This document shows positions 1-8,157 of a DNA stretch of 64,000 nt, piece after piece. Positions within the stretch are counted from its first letter, which is position 1. Each line of letters starts with the position of its first letter. Under the pieces are notes generated by a model. It saw only the letters and a program-made list of their open reading frames with translations. It made no database searches and was not told the DNA's origin. Origin of the DNA: an uncultured Rhodanobacteraceae bacterium (GTDB lineage Bacteria > Pseudomonadota > Gammaproteobacteria > Xanthomonadales > SZUA-5); NCBI GenBank assembly GCA_937928755.1, contig CALEZI010000137.1, forward strand, positions 12,108-76,107, in the 5' to 3' direction. The translations under genes and the position numbers were made by a program.

Positions 1-116
1 GCTTTTTTGTCCGCAAAGGACGCAAAGGACGCAAAGAAGGCCAAGAGCCAAGGTGTTGATGGTCTGCTGGCTTTGCGTTCTTTGCGTTCTTTGCGTCCTT
101 TGCGGAAAAAGCTCTA
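1..116. repeat. CGCAAAGGA 9-mer inverted-repeat element, copy 1
   Basis: The left arm begins TTTGTCCGCAAAGGACGC and continues as 9-bp units (CGCAAAGGA). After a short centre the right arm returns as the reverse complement (CTTTGCGTCCTTTGCGG). The same structure recurs at about 29473, 31697, 32930 and 36820. The 9-bp period keeps frames open and yields spurious Ala-Lys-Asp reading frames; I call no gene here. This element and the next palindrome occupy half of the gene-free first 338 bases, and I see nothing clear in 173-338. Confidence 0.85.
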
Positions 117-118
117 GC

Positions 119-172
119 TGTGGGAGCGGGTTCATCCCGCGAAAGCACTCGCGGAGTGAATCCGCTCCCACA
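119..172. repeat. REP-like palindrome TGTGGGAGCGG...CCGCTCCCACA
   Basis: A 54-bp imperfect palindrome with arms TGTGGGAGCGG / CCGCTCCCACA and inner complementary stretches around a short loop. A second copy lies at 31991-32046. This type of palindrome is common between genes in pseudomonads and xanthomonads. It directly abuts the CGCAAAGGA element, as the second copy nearly does. Confidence 0.8.
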
Positions 173-338
173 TGGAAATCAAAGCCTTACGGCGTGTTCG
201 GTGCGAAAGCGCCGCGCACGCGTCGCCCCGGCGAAACCCGCATAGGCCACAAGTTTTTCGCCGACTAACGCGGTCTTTACGCACTCGCCGCACCCGCTTC
301 GCCAATATCGCGCCCCATCGCCCTGCTCTGTCCTGCCC

Positions 339-1364
339 ATGCGTACCTGGATACTCGCCGCGTTCTGCCTGCTGAACGTCGCGCACGCCGCGGCTCAGAC
401 CAGCGCCACCCTCCCTGTCGAGGCATCCACGGTTGAGCAGTCCGATCCCGGAGTGCAGATCTTCGATGCCATGGTCGTCAGTGGCGTGCAGCCCGGTCCC
501 GGGCTGTGGCGGGTTTCGAAGGGCGACAACGTCATGTGGGTGCTCGGCACCTTGATGCCGCTGCCGAAGAAGATGCAGTGGGTGTCGCGCGAGGTCGAGC
601 AGGTGATCGCCGAGTCGCAGGAAGTGTTGCTCGGACCTGGCGCCAAGCTGAAGAAAGAGATTGGCATGTTCCAGGGGCTGCTGCTGTTGCCGGCGGCGCT
701 GGGCTCGCGGAAGAATCCCGAGGGCGAAAAGCTGGTGGAGCGAGTGCCGCCCGAACTGTATGCGCGCTGGACCCCGTTGAAGGCGAAGTACATCGGCCGC
801 AGCCGCGGCATCGAAAAGCAGCGGCCGTTGTTCGCGGCCTTGAAGCTCTACGAAAAAGCCATCAAGAAAAACCGCATGACGCAGGAGAGCGTGGTCCTGC
901 CGCTGGTCAAGAAGATCGCGAAGAAGCACCAGGTACCGGTCAACCGCCCGGAAATCGAAATCGACATCGGCAATCCGCGCGAGGCCCTCAACGACTTTGC
1001 CGACAGCCATCTGGAGGACCTGGATTGTTTTGCGAGAACGCTCGATCGCCTCGAAACCGATCTCGACACCATGCGCGAACGCGCCAACGCCTGGGCGACC
1101 GGCGACATCGAGGCGCTGCGGTCGCTGCCGTTCACCGATCAGAACCAGATCTGTGCCGACGCCATACTGCACGCCGGTTTCACTCGCGAGCGCGGCCTCG
1201 ACGACATGCGCGAACGCCTGGGCACGGCTTGGCTGGCGGCAGCCGAGACGGCGTTGAAACGCAACAAGTCGACCTTCGCGATCCTGCCGATGCGCGAGGT
1301 GGTCAGCGCCGGGGGATACCTCGAAACTTTGCGCGCGCGTGGGTACGAGGTCGAGGAACCTTGA
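339..1364 (+). CDS. TraB/GumN-like protein lacking both GxxH motifs
   Basis: A 341-aa exported protein: residues 1-19 form a signal peptide ending near AHAAAQ. The fold signature is TraB/GumN: 'WVLGTL' near residue 67 and a C-terminal 'LRARGYEVEEP' that matches the usual family ending. Family members usually carry a GxxH motif after the first strand and another near the C terminus, thought to hold the metal or catalytic site. Here the first reads G-T-L-M (residues 70-73) and the second region reads PMREVVSAGG (about 317-326), so both histidines are missing. It may therefore be a non-catalytic periplasmic homologue. ATG 339 directly precedes the signal peptide. The next gene starts 85 bases downstream on the same strand. 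Confidence 0.7.
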   Translation: MRTWILAAFCLLNVAHAAAQTSATLPVEASTVEQSDPGVQIFDAMVVSGVQPGPGLWRVSKGDNVMWVLGTLMPLPKKMQWVSREVEQVIAESQEVLLGPGAKLKKEIGMFQGLLLLPAALGSRKNPEGEKLVERVPPELYARWTPLKAKYIGRSRGIEKQRPLFAALKLYEKAIKKNRMTQESVVLPLVKKIAKKHQVPVNRPEIEIDIGNPREALNDFADSHLEDLDCFARTLDRLETDLDTMRERANAWATGDIEALRSLPFTDQNQICADAILHAGFTRERGLDDMRERLGTAWLAAAETALKRNKSTFAILPMREVVSAGGYLETLRARGYEVEEP

Positions 1365-1449
1365 CGCGCCGGGGAACGCCCGATCTGGCACAATCGACGC
1401 GTTTGCGCGGACTGTGTCGTGCAAATCCGACGATCAGGATGCGCTGCCG

Positions 1450-1974
1450 ATGCTGACGCTTTCATCTTTGCTGCTGGCCGTGGCGCTGGCTGCGCCCGGC
1501 GATATCTATCGGTGCAAGGACGCTGCCGGTGCGGTCAGCTACCAGGACCACCCGTGCGCTGGCGCCAGCACGGCGCCGATGATCAAGGCGGGTGACGACT
1601 CCGCTGCGAGCCAACTCGCATTGCAGCAGTGGCTGGACGGTTATCGGCAACGCAGCGATGCGGGTCGTGGCCAACCAACTTCGCGCCCGCTGTCGCTGCC
1701 GCGCAGCGGCACAGGGGCTGCCGTCAGCGAAGCACAATTGGCGATGTGCTCGGAGCGGTTCCTGCACTGCGCGCATGGCGACGCAGCGACCATGGATCGC
1801 TGCGTCGACCGTTTGCCGCGCTGTGGCAGCGGCGGCGCGCCTTGCTGTCCGCAGGCGTGCATCGCGCGGTATCAGGGACTGCGCCAGAGCGGACAACCCT
1901 TGGCGAGCGCCGTCCGTCTGGCGCTGCTCGATCCCGATGCGCCGGCGTGCGGCGGCGCCAGCGCACTGCGCTGA
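1450..1974 (+). CDS. DUF4124 domain secreted protein
   Basis: A 174-aa protein with a signal peptide (residues 1-15). The mature N terminus, 'GDIYRCKDAAGAVSYQDHPC', is the DUF4124 signature: a short beta domain with two cysteines found in many proteobacterial envelope proteins of unknown function. The C-terminal half is cysteine-rich (about eight Cys between residues 95 and 170), which suggests disulfides in the periplasm. An upstream in-frame start (1339) would overlap the previous gene and precede the signal sequence, so ATG 1450 is preferred. The function is unknown. Confidence 0.75.
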   Translation: MLTLSSLLLAVALAAPGDIYRCKDAAGAVSYQDHPCAGASTAPMIKAGDDSAASQLALQQWLDGYRQRSDAGRGQPTSRPLSLPRSGTGAAVSEAQLAMCSERFLHCAHGDAATMDRCVDRLPRCGSGGAPCCPQACIARYQGLRQSGQPLASAVRLALLDPDAPACGGASALR

Positions 1975-2007
1975 CGCACTCCCTGCCCGCCGGGCAGAGC
2001 GGGCGCC

Positions 2008-2163
2008 TCAGGGTGTGGTCGGCTTGTCTTGCGCGTTGCGCTGCGCGTCGTCGTCGGGCGACGACGGTTTGGCGGCCTGCTTCTTCAGCCGCTTTTCTTC
2101 CTGCTGCTTGGCTTTCTTCAGCTCGCGCTGACGCTTGTCGAACGAATAATTGGGCTTGGCCAA
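2008..2163 (-). CDS. Small lysine-rich protein, TTG start
   Basis: A 51-aa ORF that starts with TTG: (M)AKPNYSFDKRQRELKKAK, then a Glu/Lys-rich helix and a polar tail with three consecutive Asp. An excellent Shine-Dalgarno sequence (CGGAGG) lies 6 bases before the TTG, which decides the start. Small 'AKPNYSFEKRQRE' proteins occur widely in Xanthomonadales and Betaproteobacteria without a known function; I recognise the family only by this N terminus. It is probably cytoplasmic and helical. It is encoded alone between DUF4124 and the cytochrome gene. Confidence 0.75.
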   Translation of the reverse strand: MAKPNYSFDKRQRELKKAKQQEEKRLKKQAAKPSSPDDDAQRNAQDKPTTP

Positions 2164-2256
2164 TGCCGGCCTCCGTGTGGATGGACCTTTACTCTAGCCC
2201 GGATGTTTCATGAATTGCACGCGCACTCGCTTGCCTGTGCTTGTCCGTTGATCCGC

Positions 2257-2949
2257 TTAGACCGCACCCGGTGGCCCGTACAGCGCAATCGCCCAGACCA
2301 CAGCGCAACAGGCAAGGAACAGCGGCAGCGCCAGCCACGGCGAACGCCAAACCGCATCGGCGCCATCTTCACGCAGTTTGCGACCGGTCAGCATTGGCGT
2401 GACGAGATCCTCGCGTTTGACCAGGCGGTAGACCGACACCGCCAGCAGGTGGACGACGATCAAGGCCAGCAGCAACTTCTGCCCGAGCTGGTGCCAGTCG
2501 GTCCAGTCCGCGCTCGCGTCCATCGAGATGCGCTCGGACAGCGGTCCGAACCATTCGATCTCGTCGTTGCTGAAAAGGCCGCTGACCGCCTGCGCGAAGA
2601 TCAGCGCGAGCATCGCCAGCACGGCAACTGCGCCGAGCGGGTTGTGCCCGAGCGCCGGACGATAACTGTGGGCGCCCCAACTGCCGAGGTAACTGGCTAT
2701 CGCCCGTGGACCGCGCACGAAATCGGCAAAACGCGCGTGTTCGCTGCCGACCAGGCCCCAGAGTATGCGGAACAGCACCAGGGCCAGCGTTGCGTAGCCG
2801 AAGCGGAAATGCCATTGCATGCTCAGCCAGCCATATTCGCCGGTGGCGTACAGGCCAACGATGCAGATCACCAGCGCCCAGTGCGTCAGTCGGACCGGCA
2901 GGTCCCAGACGCGCACGCTGCGCGCCCCGGTCGTGGTCGCCGCGCTCAC
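2257..2949 (-). CDS. Cytochrome b561 / b-type dihaem membrane protein
   Basis: A 230-aa integral membrane protein of the cytochrome b561 / Ni,Fe-hydrogenase cytochrome b family. Four hydrophobic segments carry the expected histidines: H23 in 'LTHWAL', H47 in 'MQWHFRFG', and H153 and H167 in the last pair of helices. It should hold two b haems and pass electrons between a quinone or periplasmic donor and a partner. Its GTG start overlaps the murD2 stop (GTGA), so the two are co-transcribed although their functions look unrelated. Confidence 0.85.
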   Translation of the reverse strand: MSAATTTGARSVRVWDLPVRLTHWALVICIVGLYATGEYGWLSMQWHFRFGYATLALVLFRILWGLVGSEHARFADFVRGPRAIASYLGSWGAHSYRPALGHNPLGAVAVLAMLALIFAQAVSGLFSNDEIEWFGPLSERISMDASADWTDWHQLGQKLLLALIVVHLLAVSVYRLVKREDLVTPMLTGRKLREDGADAVWRSPWLALPLFLACCAVVWAIALYGPPGAV

Positions 2950-4346
2950 AGGCCGATCCCCTCGATGCGTTCTTCGCCGACCTCGAATCCGGCCAGCCGC
3001 GCAAACGCGCGGCCGCGCTCGGCGTAGTCGCGGAACTGGTCGAAACTGGGGGCGCCGGGCGACAACAGGACGACGCCGCCGCTGGGCACCAGCGCGCGCG
3101 CGCCAGCGACCGCTTCGTCGAGCGTCGCGACCAGCTTCAGCGTCGGTCGCGGAGTCCGCGTGCTGGCCGCGTAAGTCGCTTCAATCTGAGCGTGGATGCG
3201 CGCGCCGTTCTGGCCCATGGCGATGACCGCGGTCGGCGGATCGGCGGCAATCTGGCGCGCAAAATCGCCCCAGTCGAGGCCGCGGTCGAAGCCACCGACC
3301 AGCACCACGGTCGGGCGCGGTGCGACGCTGCGCAGTGCCGCCAGCGTCGCCTCCGGCGTCGTCGAAATGCTGTCGTCCACATAGGCGATTGCGTCGCGGG
3401 TCCCGACATGCGCAAGTCGGTGCGGCAGCGGCTTGAAATCGCGCACGGCCTTGAGCAGCCCGCGCGGGTCGTGGCCAAAGGACTCGACCATGGTGAAGGC
3501 GGCCGCAACATTGCTGGCGTTATGGGCGCCGGCCAGATGGGTCTCGGCGAGATCGATGACATGTTCGTCGTCATGCCAGACCTCGGCGCCGCGCGCATGC
3601 CAGAAACCGCGATGATTGAACAAGGTGCGCCGCTCGATGCGCTCGGCGTGCGCCATCAGGCGCGCGTCGGCGGCATTCAGCACGGCGAGATCGGCGTTGC
3701 CGTCGATGCACACCTTGAGCTTGTCGCGGTAGTAGGTTTCCTCGTCGCCGTGCCAGTCGAGGTGCTCGGGCGACAGGTTGAGAACGGCGGCGATGGCCGG
3801 GTGCCCGACGAAATCCGCAGCCTGGTAACTGGACAGCTCGATGACCCAGTAATCCGGGTCGGGCTGCGGCTCCATGACGTCAAGCAGCGGCAGGCCGATG
3901 TTGCCGGCCAGCACCGTGCGCGCGCCGGTGGCGCGCAGCAGCGACGCGGTCAGCGCGCTGGTGGTGCTCTTGCCCTTGGTGCCGGTGATGACGATGGTCT
4001 TGTCGTGGCGATGCTGGGCAAACCACATCGACGTTCCAGAGATAAAGCGCGTGCCGCGAAAATGCGCCCACTCCATCGCCCGCGCGTGCTGGTAAGGGCT
4101 GATGCCCGGCGACTTGATGACGATCTGGTATGGCCCGAAGGTACCTGCCTGGACCTCTTCGGCGACCACCTCGATCAGCGGATCATCGCCGAAGTCCCAG
4201 GCTGCGGCCTCGGCCGGCGTCAGGATCACGCCGAACTTCTTTTCCGGAAAGATGCTGCGCAGGAAGCGCAAAGCTGCCTGGCCTTCCTGGCCATAGCCCC
4301 AGACGGCGACCTTGCGCATGACGAAGGCTTCGAGGCTGATATGCAT
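2946..4346 (-). CDS. murD2: UDP-MurNAc-L-Ala--L-Glu ligase MurD2
   Basis: A 466-aa Mur ligase with the P-loop GTKGKST at 122-128, followed by the central motif 'NLSPEHLDWHG' and a C-terminal Mur ligase domain. The overall sequence (N-terminal 'VAVWGYGQEG') matches the MurD2 branch known from Xanthomonas rather than classical MurD. MurD2 adds L-glutamate to UDP-MurNAc-L-Ala, and the partner epimerase MurL then converts it to D-glutamate. No murL lies in this window. ATG 4346 gives the usual family length; the longer upstream frame runs into low-complexity DNA. It overlaps the cytochrome gene by four bases. Confidence 0.85.
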   Translation of the reverse strand: MHISLEAFVMRKVAVWGYGQEGQAALRFLRSIFPEKKFGVILTPAEAAAWDFGDDPLIEVVAEEVQAGTFGPYQIVIKSPGISPYQHARAMEWAHFRGTRFISGTSMWFAQHRHDKTIVITGTKGKSTTSALTASLLRATGARTVLAGNIGLPLLDVMEPQPDPDYWVIELSSYQAADFVGHPAIAAVLNLSPEHLDWHGDEETYYRDKLKVCIDGNADLAVLNAADARLMAHAERIERRTLFNHRGFWHARGAEVWHDDEHVIDLAETHLAGAHNASNVAAAFTMVESFGHDPRGLLKAVRDFKPLPHRLAHVGTRDAIAYVDDSISTTPEATLAALRSVAPRPTVVLVGGFDRGLDWGDFARQIAADPPTAVIAMGQNGARIHAQIEATYAASTRTPRPTLKLVATLDEAVAGARALVPSGGVVLLSPGAPSFDQFRDYAERGRAFARLAGFEVGEERIEGIGL

Positions 4347-4439
4347 GCTATGGCGTGTGGTCGGAGTTGCCGCGAATGATGCGTGGCGGCGCGTGAAGAT
4401 GCACGGGGGTGGCGTGCTCAGGCTCCGAGCGGCGCAATG

Positions 4440-4625
4440 CCCCGGAAGAGCGGGGCAGGGGGCAGGGGGGCAGGGGCCGAGCCATGTGTCATTTCCGTAC
4501 CGTGGCGATGATCGATGCAACCGCCTGTGCGATTGGTCGCGCGTCGAGCGTGAGACAGAGTCCCATCTTGCATCATGGTCTGAGCAAGCGCCGAGGTGGG
4601 TCCCCTGCCCCTTGCCCCCTCTGCA
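4440..4625. repeat. G-run inverted repeat with G-quadruplex-type motif
   Basis: In the 295-base gap upstream of murD2, four G-runs separated by CA occur on the plus strand: GGGG 4452-4455, GGGGG 4458-4462, GGGGGG 4465-4470 and GGGG 4473-4476. About 130 bases later a C-rich complement (CCCCTGCCCCTTGCCCCCT) appears at 4601-4619. The whole is an inverted repeat with quadruplex-forming arms. I see no ORF in the gap. Confidence 0.7.
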
Positions 4626-4641
4626 TTGCCGCCCTCGCAAC

Positions 4642-5130
4642 TCACTCCCACAACGTCACCTTGTCCGTGGTCATCGTGTAGGCGGTTGCCGCGATCTCGT
4701 TTTCGGCCTTTTCGACATTCAGCGTGCCCTCGATCCAGTAGGCGTCGTAGATCTCGGTAACCGGGATCGGTTTGGGCAAACGCGCCAGGATGATCTGGTT
4801 CGGTGGCGGTGGCGGAACGTGGATGCAGGCGCCGAAGTAGGGCACGATGAAGAATTCGCTCATCTGGCTGTCGCCGTCGACCTCGATTGGCACGATGTAA
4901 CCGGCAATCTTGACCTTGAGCCCATCGAGTTCCTGGATGACGCGGAAGCTGCCGGTCTGCTGCTGCTTGAAGCTACCTTCGTGGAGCACGCTCGGCGCTT
5001 CCATCAGCGCGTCGATTTCGTCTTTCGGCATCAGTTCCAGCCAGTCGAGCTCGCGCGGGCCTTCTGCAGCAACCGACAATGGCGCCGACATCAGCAGCAA
5101 CAAGCCCGCAATCAACGTCAGCAAGCGCAT
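4642..5130 (-). CDS. DUF3299 exported protein, putative Zur-regulated
   Basis: A 162-aa protein with a signal peptide (about residues 1-20, starting MRLLTLIAG). The DUF3299 core reads 'KIAGYIVPIEV', then 'FFIVPYFGACIHVPPPPPNQ', a conserved Cys-His-Pro stretch plausible for metal binding. Family members are often found beside zinc-transport or metal genes. The upstream extension of the frame to 5337 has no coding character, so ATG 5130 is chosen. It diverges from the MerC gene, with a Zur-like box between them. Confidence 0.8.
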   Translation of the reverse strand: MRLLTLIAGLLLLMSAPLSVAAEGPRELDWLELMPKDEIDALMEAPSVLHEGSFKQQQTGSFRVIQELDGLKVKIAGYIVPIEVDGDSQMSEFFIVPYFGACIHVPPPPPNQIILARLPKPIPVTEIYDAYWIEGTLNVEKAENEIAATAYTMTTDKVTLWE

Positions 5131-5388
5131 GGAGTTCTCGATGGAGGGCCAGGAATCAAGACAAGAAAAGCAGTCAGGCGGACCGGCAAGTCGGATGCGA
5201 ATGCTCAGGCCGTCGGCCAGCGGTGCTAGACCACCTGCGATCTGCACGCCGGCCGGATCTGCCAACCGCAAGATTAGCTTGGATGTTCGGTGAATTACAC
5301 GTCCGTGCTCGGCTCGTCGTTGGTTCCGCGATCGCACCCCGCGCGCGGCGATCTGTGGTTCTGCGCACTGCGGCTTGTGCCTTCTCGA

Positions 5389-5403
5389 TGTTATACTGTT
5401 ACA
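5389..5403. promoter_or_regulatory. Zur-box-like dyad before the MerC gene
   Basis: The sequence TGTTATACTGTTACA matches the gammaproteobacterial Zur half-site pattern TGTTATA-n-TATAACA at 12 of 14 arm positions. It contains a TATACT hexamer that could serve as the -10 of the MerC gene, so binding would block transcription. A Zur-family gene lies at 44.4 kb in this window. This was assigned by eye. Confidence 0.5.
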
Positions 5404-5435
5404 CTACGCCCTTGTCGATGCAAGCACGGACCGTC

Positions 5436-5918
5436 ATGCGTCATCCCCATCGCGGATCAGTCAACTGGGACGGACTGGGCGCCGGCGTCTCGATCGCCTG
5501 CGCCGTGCACTGCGCGGCATTGCCGCTGCTGTTCGGGCTGTTGCCTAGCCTGCAACTGGCGTTGCGGACGTGGGATAGCCAATGGCATGGACTGGCGCAG
5601 TGGCTGCTCTGGTCGCATGAGGCGGAACGGGTGGTGGTGTCCACGGTCATCGTTTTCGCTGCGATCGTGTTGATCCGCGGTTTTTTGCGGCACCGCCAGC
5701 GCCTGCCGCTGGTTGTGGCGGCGCTGGCCGGCGCCTTGATGGCCAGTGGTGCGTTCGGCCACTGGCACAGCGACGATCTGTTGCACGTGATCCTGCAAGT
5801 CATTGGTGGATTGGGCATGGCGGCCGCCCATGTGCTGAACTATCGCCGACTGCACTCCAGCGCCAGCGCGCCTGGCGACGCCAACCGCGAAGTCCTGCTG
5901 GCGACGTCGGCGCGCTAG
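5436..5918 (+). CDS. MerC-family membrane protein
   Basis: A 160-aa inner-membrane protein with about four transmembrane segments. The first carries 'CAVHCAALP' (C22, H25, C26), the conserved metal-binding segment of the MerC family. MerC proteins were first described as mercury importers, but no mer genes are nearby. In xanthomonads such proteins sit with zinc-controlled genes, and the Zur-like box just upstream suggests zinc or another divalent metal. ATG 5436 and ATG 5418 are both possible. A nested hairpin follows at 5929-5968. Confidence 0.75.
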   Translation: MRHPHRGSVNWDGLGAGVSIACAVHCAALPLLFGLLPSLQLALRTWDSQWHGLAQWLLWSHEAERVVVSTVIVFAAIVLIRGFLRHRQRLPLVVAALAGALMASGAFGHWHSDDLLHVILQVIGGLGMAAAHVLNYRRLHSSASAPGDANREVLLATSAR

Positions 5919-5928
5919 CCGGGCGTTC

Positions 5929-5968
5929 GAGCCGGCGCGCAGCGTTCGCTGCGTGAGCTCGCCGGCTC
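5929..5968. repeat. Nested hairpin after the MerC gene
   Basis: An outer stem GAGCCGGCG (5929-5937) pairs with CGCCGGCTC (5960-5968). An inner stem CGCAGCG-TT-CGCTGCG (5938-5953) lies inside it. No T-run follows, so it is not a classical intrinsic terminator, though it lies between convergent genes. Confidence 0.5.
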
Positions 5969-6051
5969 GCGTCCTTCGCGATCATCCGCGACCGATGTGA
6001 GAAATGCGGGCGTGCGCGGCAGATTGGCAACCCACGCTGGCCGTTGACGGC

Positions 6052-7917
6052 TCAACCCGCCTCGATCTTCTCCGCCAACTCCAACCATTCGATCTCGGCC
6101 TGCTCGCGGGCTGCGGCGGCGTCGCTGCGCACCTGCTCCAGGCGCACCAGTTCCAGTGCATTGCTGCCCTGGTGTGTCGCCGCATCGACCATCGCGCGTT
6201 CGGCAGCGCGTTCGGCCTGGGTCAGCTTGTCGACCTGTTCTTCCAGGCGCTTCAGTCGGTTGTTCAGCGCGCGGCGCTCTTTGTGGTCGATGCCCGACGT
6301 TGCCTTGGCTGGCGCCGCTGCCGCGCCATCGGGACTGGCGCTCGGCGCCACTTCGTTGCGCAGCAGACGGGCGTAGGTGTCGAGGTCTTCGTCGAACGCC
6401 GACACGTTGCCCGCAAACACGCGCAGGTACCGCTCGCAACAACTCTCCAGCAACGCCCGGTCATGGCTGACCAGTACCACCGCACCGGGGAAATCCTGCA
6501 GCGCCTCGACCAACGCTGCGCGTGCGGCCATGTCGAGGTGATTGGTGGGTTCGTCGAGCAGAATCAGGTTGGGCTTGTCGACCAGCAGCAAGGCGAGGGC
6601 GAGGCGCGCCTTTTCACCGCCGGAGCGCGGACCCAGCGGCATGGTGGCCATCTCGCCGCCGTAGCCGAAGCCGCCCAGATAGTTGCGTGCCGCTTGATCG
6701 GACAGGCCGGGTGCGCGTGCCAGCATCAGCGTCAGCGGCGTTGCGTCCGCGGGCAATTCTTCGACCTGCGACTGGGCAAAATAACCAATGGCCAGGTCGC
6801 GCGCGGCTTTGCGTTCGCCCGCAGTGGGTTCGAGCACGCCGGCGAGCAGCTTCATCAAGGTCGACTTGCCGGCGCCATTGCGGCCCAGCAGTCCCACCCG
6901 ATCGCCGGGTTCGAGGAACAGCGAGACGCCGTCGAGCACTCGCCGCGCGCCATAACCGGCCGCAGCGCGACTGATCTGCAACAACGGATCCGGAAGTTTG
7001 CTCGGAACGGGTACCACCCAATGGACTTCGGATTCTTCCGCAGGCACCGGTGCGGCGGTCAGCTTCTCCAGCGCCTTGACCCGGCTTTGCGCCTGTCTGG
7101 CCTTGGTCGCCTTGGCCTTGAAGCGGTCGACGAAACGCTGCAGGTGCGCGCGCCGTGCCGCCACCTGGGCCGCTTCACGTTTGGCCTGTTCGACATGCGC
7201 AGCGCGCTGGCGCGCAAACGCCGAGAACGCGCCGACATACAGCTCGGCGCTCTCGCCATCCAGGTACAGCGTGTGCGTGCATACAGAGTCGAGAAAATCA
7301 CGGTCGTGGGAAATCACCAGCAGGGTGCCGCGATAGCGCTTGAGCCAACCCTCCAGCCAGAGCACCGTGTCCAGATCCAGGTGGTTGGTCGGCTCATCCA
7401 GCAGAAGCAGATCGGAGCGGCACATCAGGGTGCGCGCCAGCGCCAGGCGCATGCGCCAGCCGCCCGAGAACTCGTCGACCGCACGGCCAAGATCGGCATC
7501 GGCAAAGCCGAGGCCGCGCAGCAGTTGCGCGGCACGCGCGTCGGCATCCCAATGGCCGGCGTGATCGAGCGCCTCGGTCAAGTGTCCGAGTTCATGGGCA
7601 TCGCCGTGGTGTTGGGCGCGCTCCCAGCGCTGGCGCAACACCGCCAGATCCTCGTCGCCGGCGAGCGCGTAGGCGACTGCCGTCGACTGGCTGCGCGGCA
7701 TGTGCTGGGCAACGCTGGCTTGCACCCACTGCCCCGGCACCACGAGTTCGCCGGAATCGGCGGCCAGCCCCCCGGCGATGGCCGCGAACAAAGAGGATTT
7801 GCCGGTGCCGTTGCGGCCCACGATGCCGACGCGGGCGCCCGGTGGAATATCGAAGGTCGCTGCGTGGATCAGCGCGCGTCCGCCACGTGCGAGAGTCAGT
7901 GCCCGCGCGCGGATCAT
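6052..7917 (-). CDS. yheS: ABC-F family ATPase YheS
   Basis: A 621-aa soluble protein with two fused ABC ATPase domains and no membrane segments. Walker A1 is GRNGTGKS (34-41), signature 1 is 'FSGGWRMRLALA', and both Walker B segments read LLLDEPTNHLD or LILLDEPTNHLD. A charged linker lies between the domains, and an Ala-rich, coiled-coil C-terminal tail carries several Glu/Arg repeats. ABC-F proteins act on the ribosome E site to resolve stalled or unusual translation states. The long C-terminal coiled coil and length match YheS rather than EttA or Uup. It diverges from the FKBP gene. Confidence 0.88.
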   Translation of the reverse strand: MIRARALTLARGGRALIHAATFDIPPGARVGIVGRNGTGKSSLFAAIAGGLAADSGELVVPGQWVQASVAQHMPRSQSTAVAYALAGDEDLAVLRQRWERAQHHGDAHELGHLTEALDHAGHWDADARAAQLLRGLGFADADLGRAVDEFSGGWRMRLALARTLMCRSDLLLLDEPTNHLDLDTVLWLEGWLKRYRGTLLVISHDRDFLDSVCTHTLYLDGESAELYVGAFSAFARQRAAHVEQAKREAAQVAARRAHLQRFVDRFKAKATKARQAQSRVKALEKLTAAPVPAEESEVHWVVPVPSKLPDPLLQISRAAAGYGARRVLDGVSLFLEPGDRVGLLGRNGAGKSTLMKLLAGVLEPTAGERKAARDLAIGYFAQSQVEELPADATPLTLMLARAPGLSDQAARNYLGGFGYGGEMATMPLGPRSGGEKARLALALLLVDKPNLILLDEPTNHLDMAARAALVEALQDFPGAVVLVSHDRALLESCCERYLRVFAGNVSAFDEDLDTYARLLRNEVAPSASPDGAAAAPAKATSGIDHKERRALNNRLKRLEEQVDKLTQAERAAERAMVDAATHQGSNALELVRLEQVRSDAAAAREQAEIEWLELAEKIEAG

Positions 7918-8157
7918 CGCGGCGCTCCCGACTTCACTGGGCCGGGTCCATCCGGAAACACGACGCTAACGAACATGGCGGAAACAAGGACTCGTCATTG
8001 AGTGTTTGCCGAAATTCAGTCATTCACCGCAGAATAGCCGGCTCGGGAACCAAGTGCTGCCGTTGTGGTCCAAGCCAGGCCGAAACCGGCGAACCCGCAA
8101 CCTGGCTGTCGCCTCGACTTCTTTTCTCACGACTTTCACCTTCAAAGGATACCTTCG

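Noticed and set aside
5436..5918. Mercury resistance operon
   Set aside because: Only a MerC-family gene is present, with no merA, merT, merP or merR, and the upstream box looks zinc-related.
6004..8001. 665-aa plus-strand ORF
   Set aside because: Antisense to yheS, which has clear Walker motifs.
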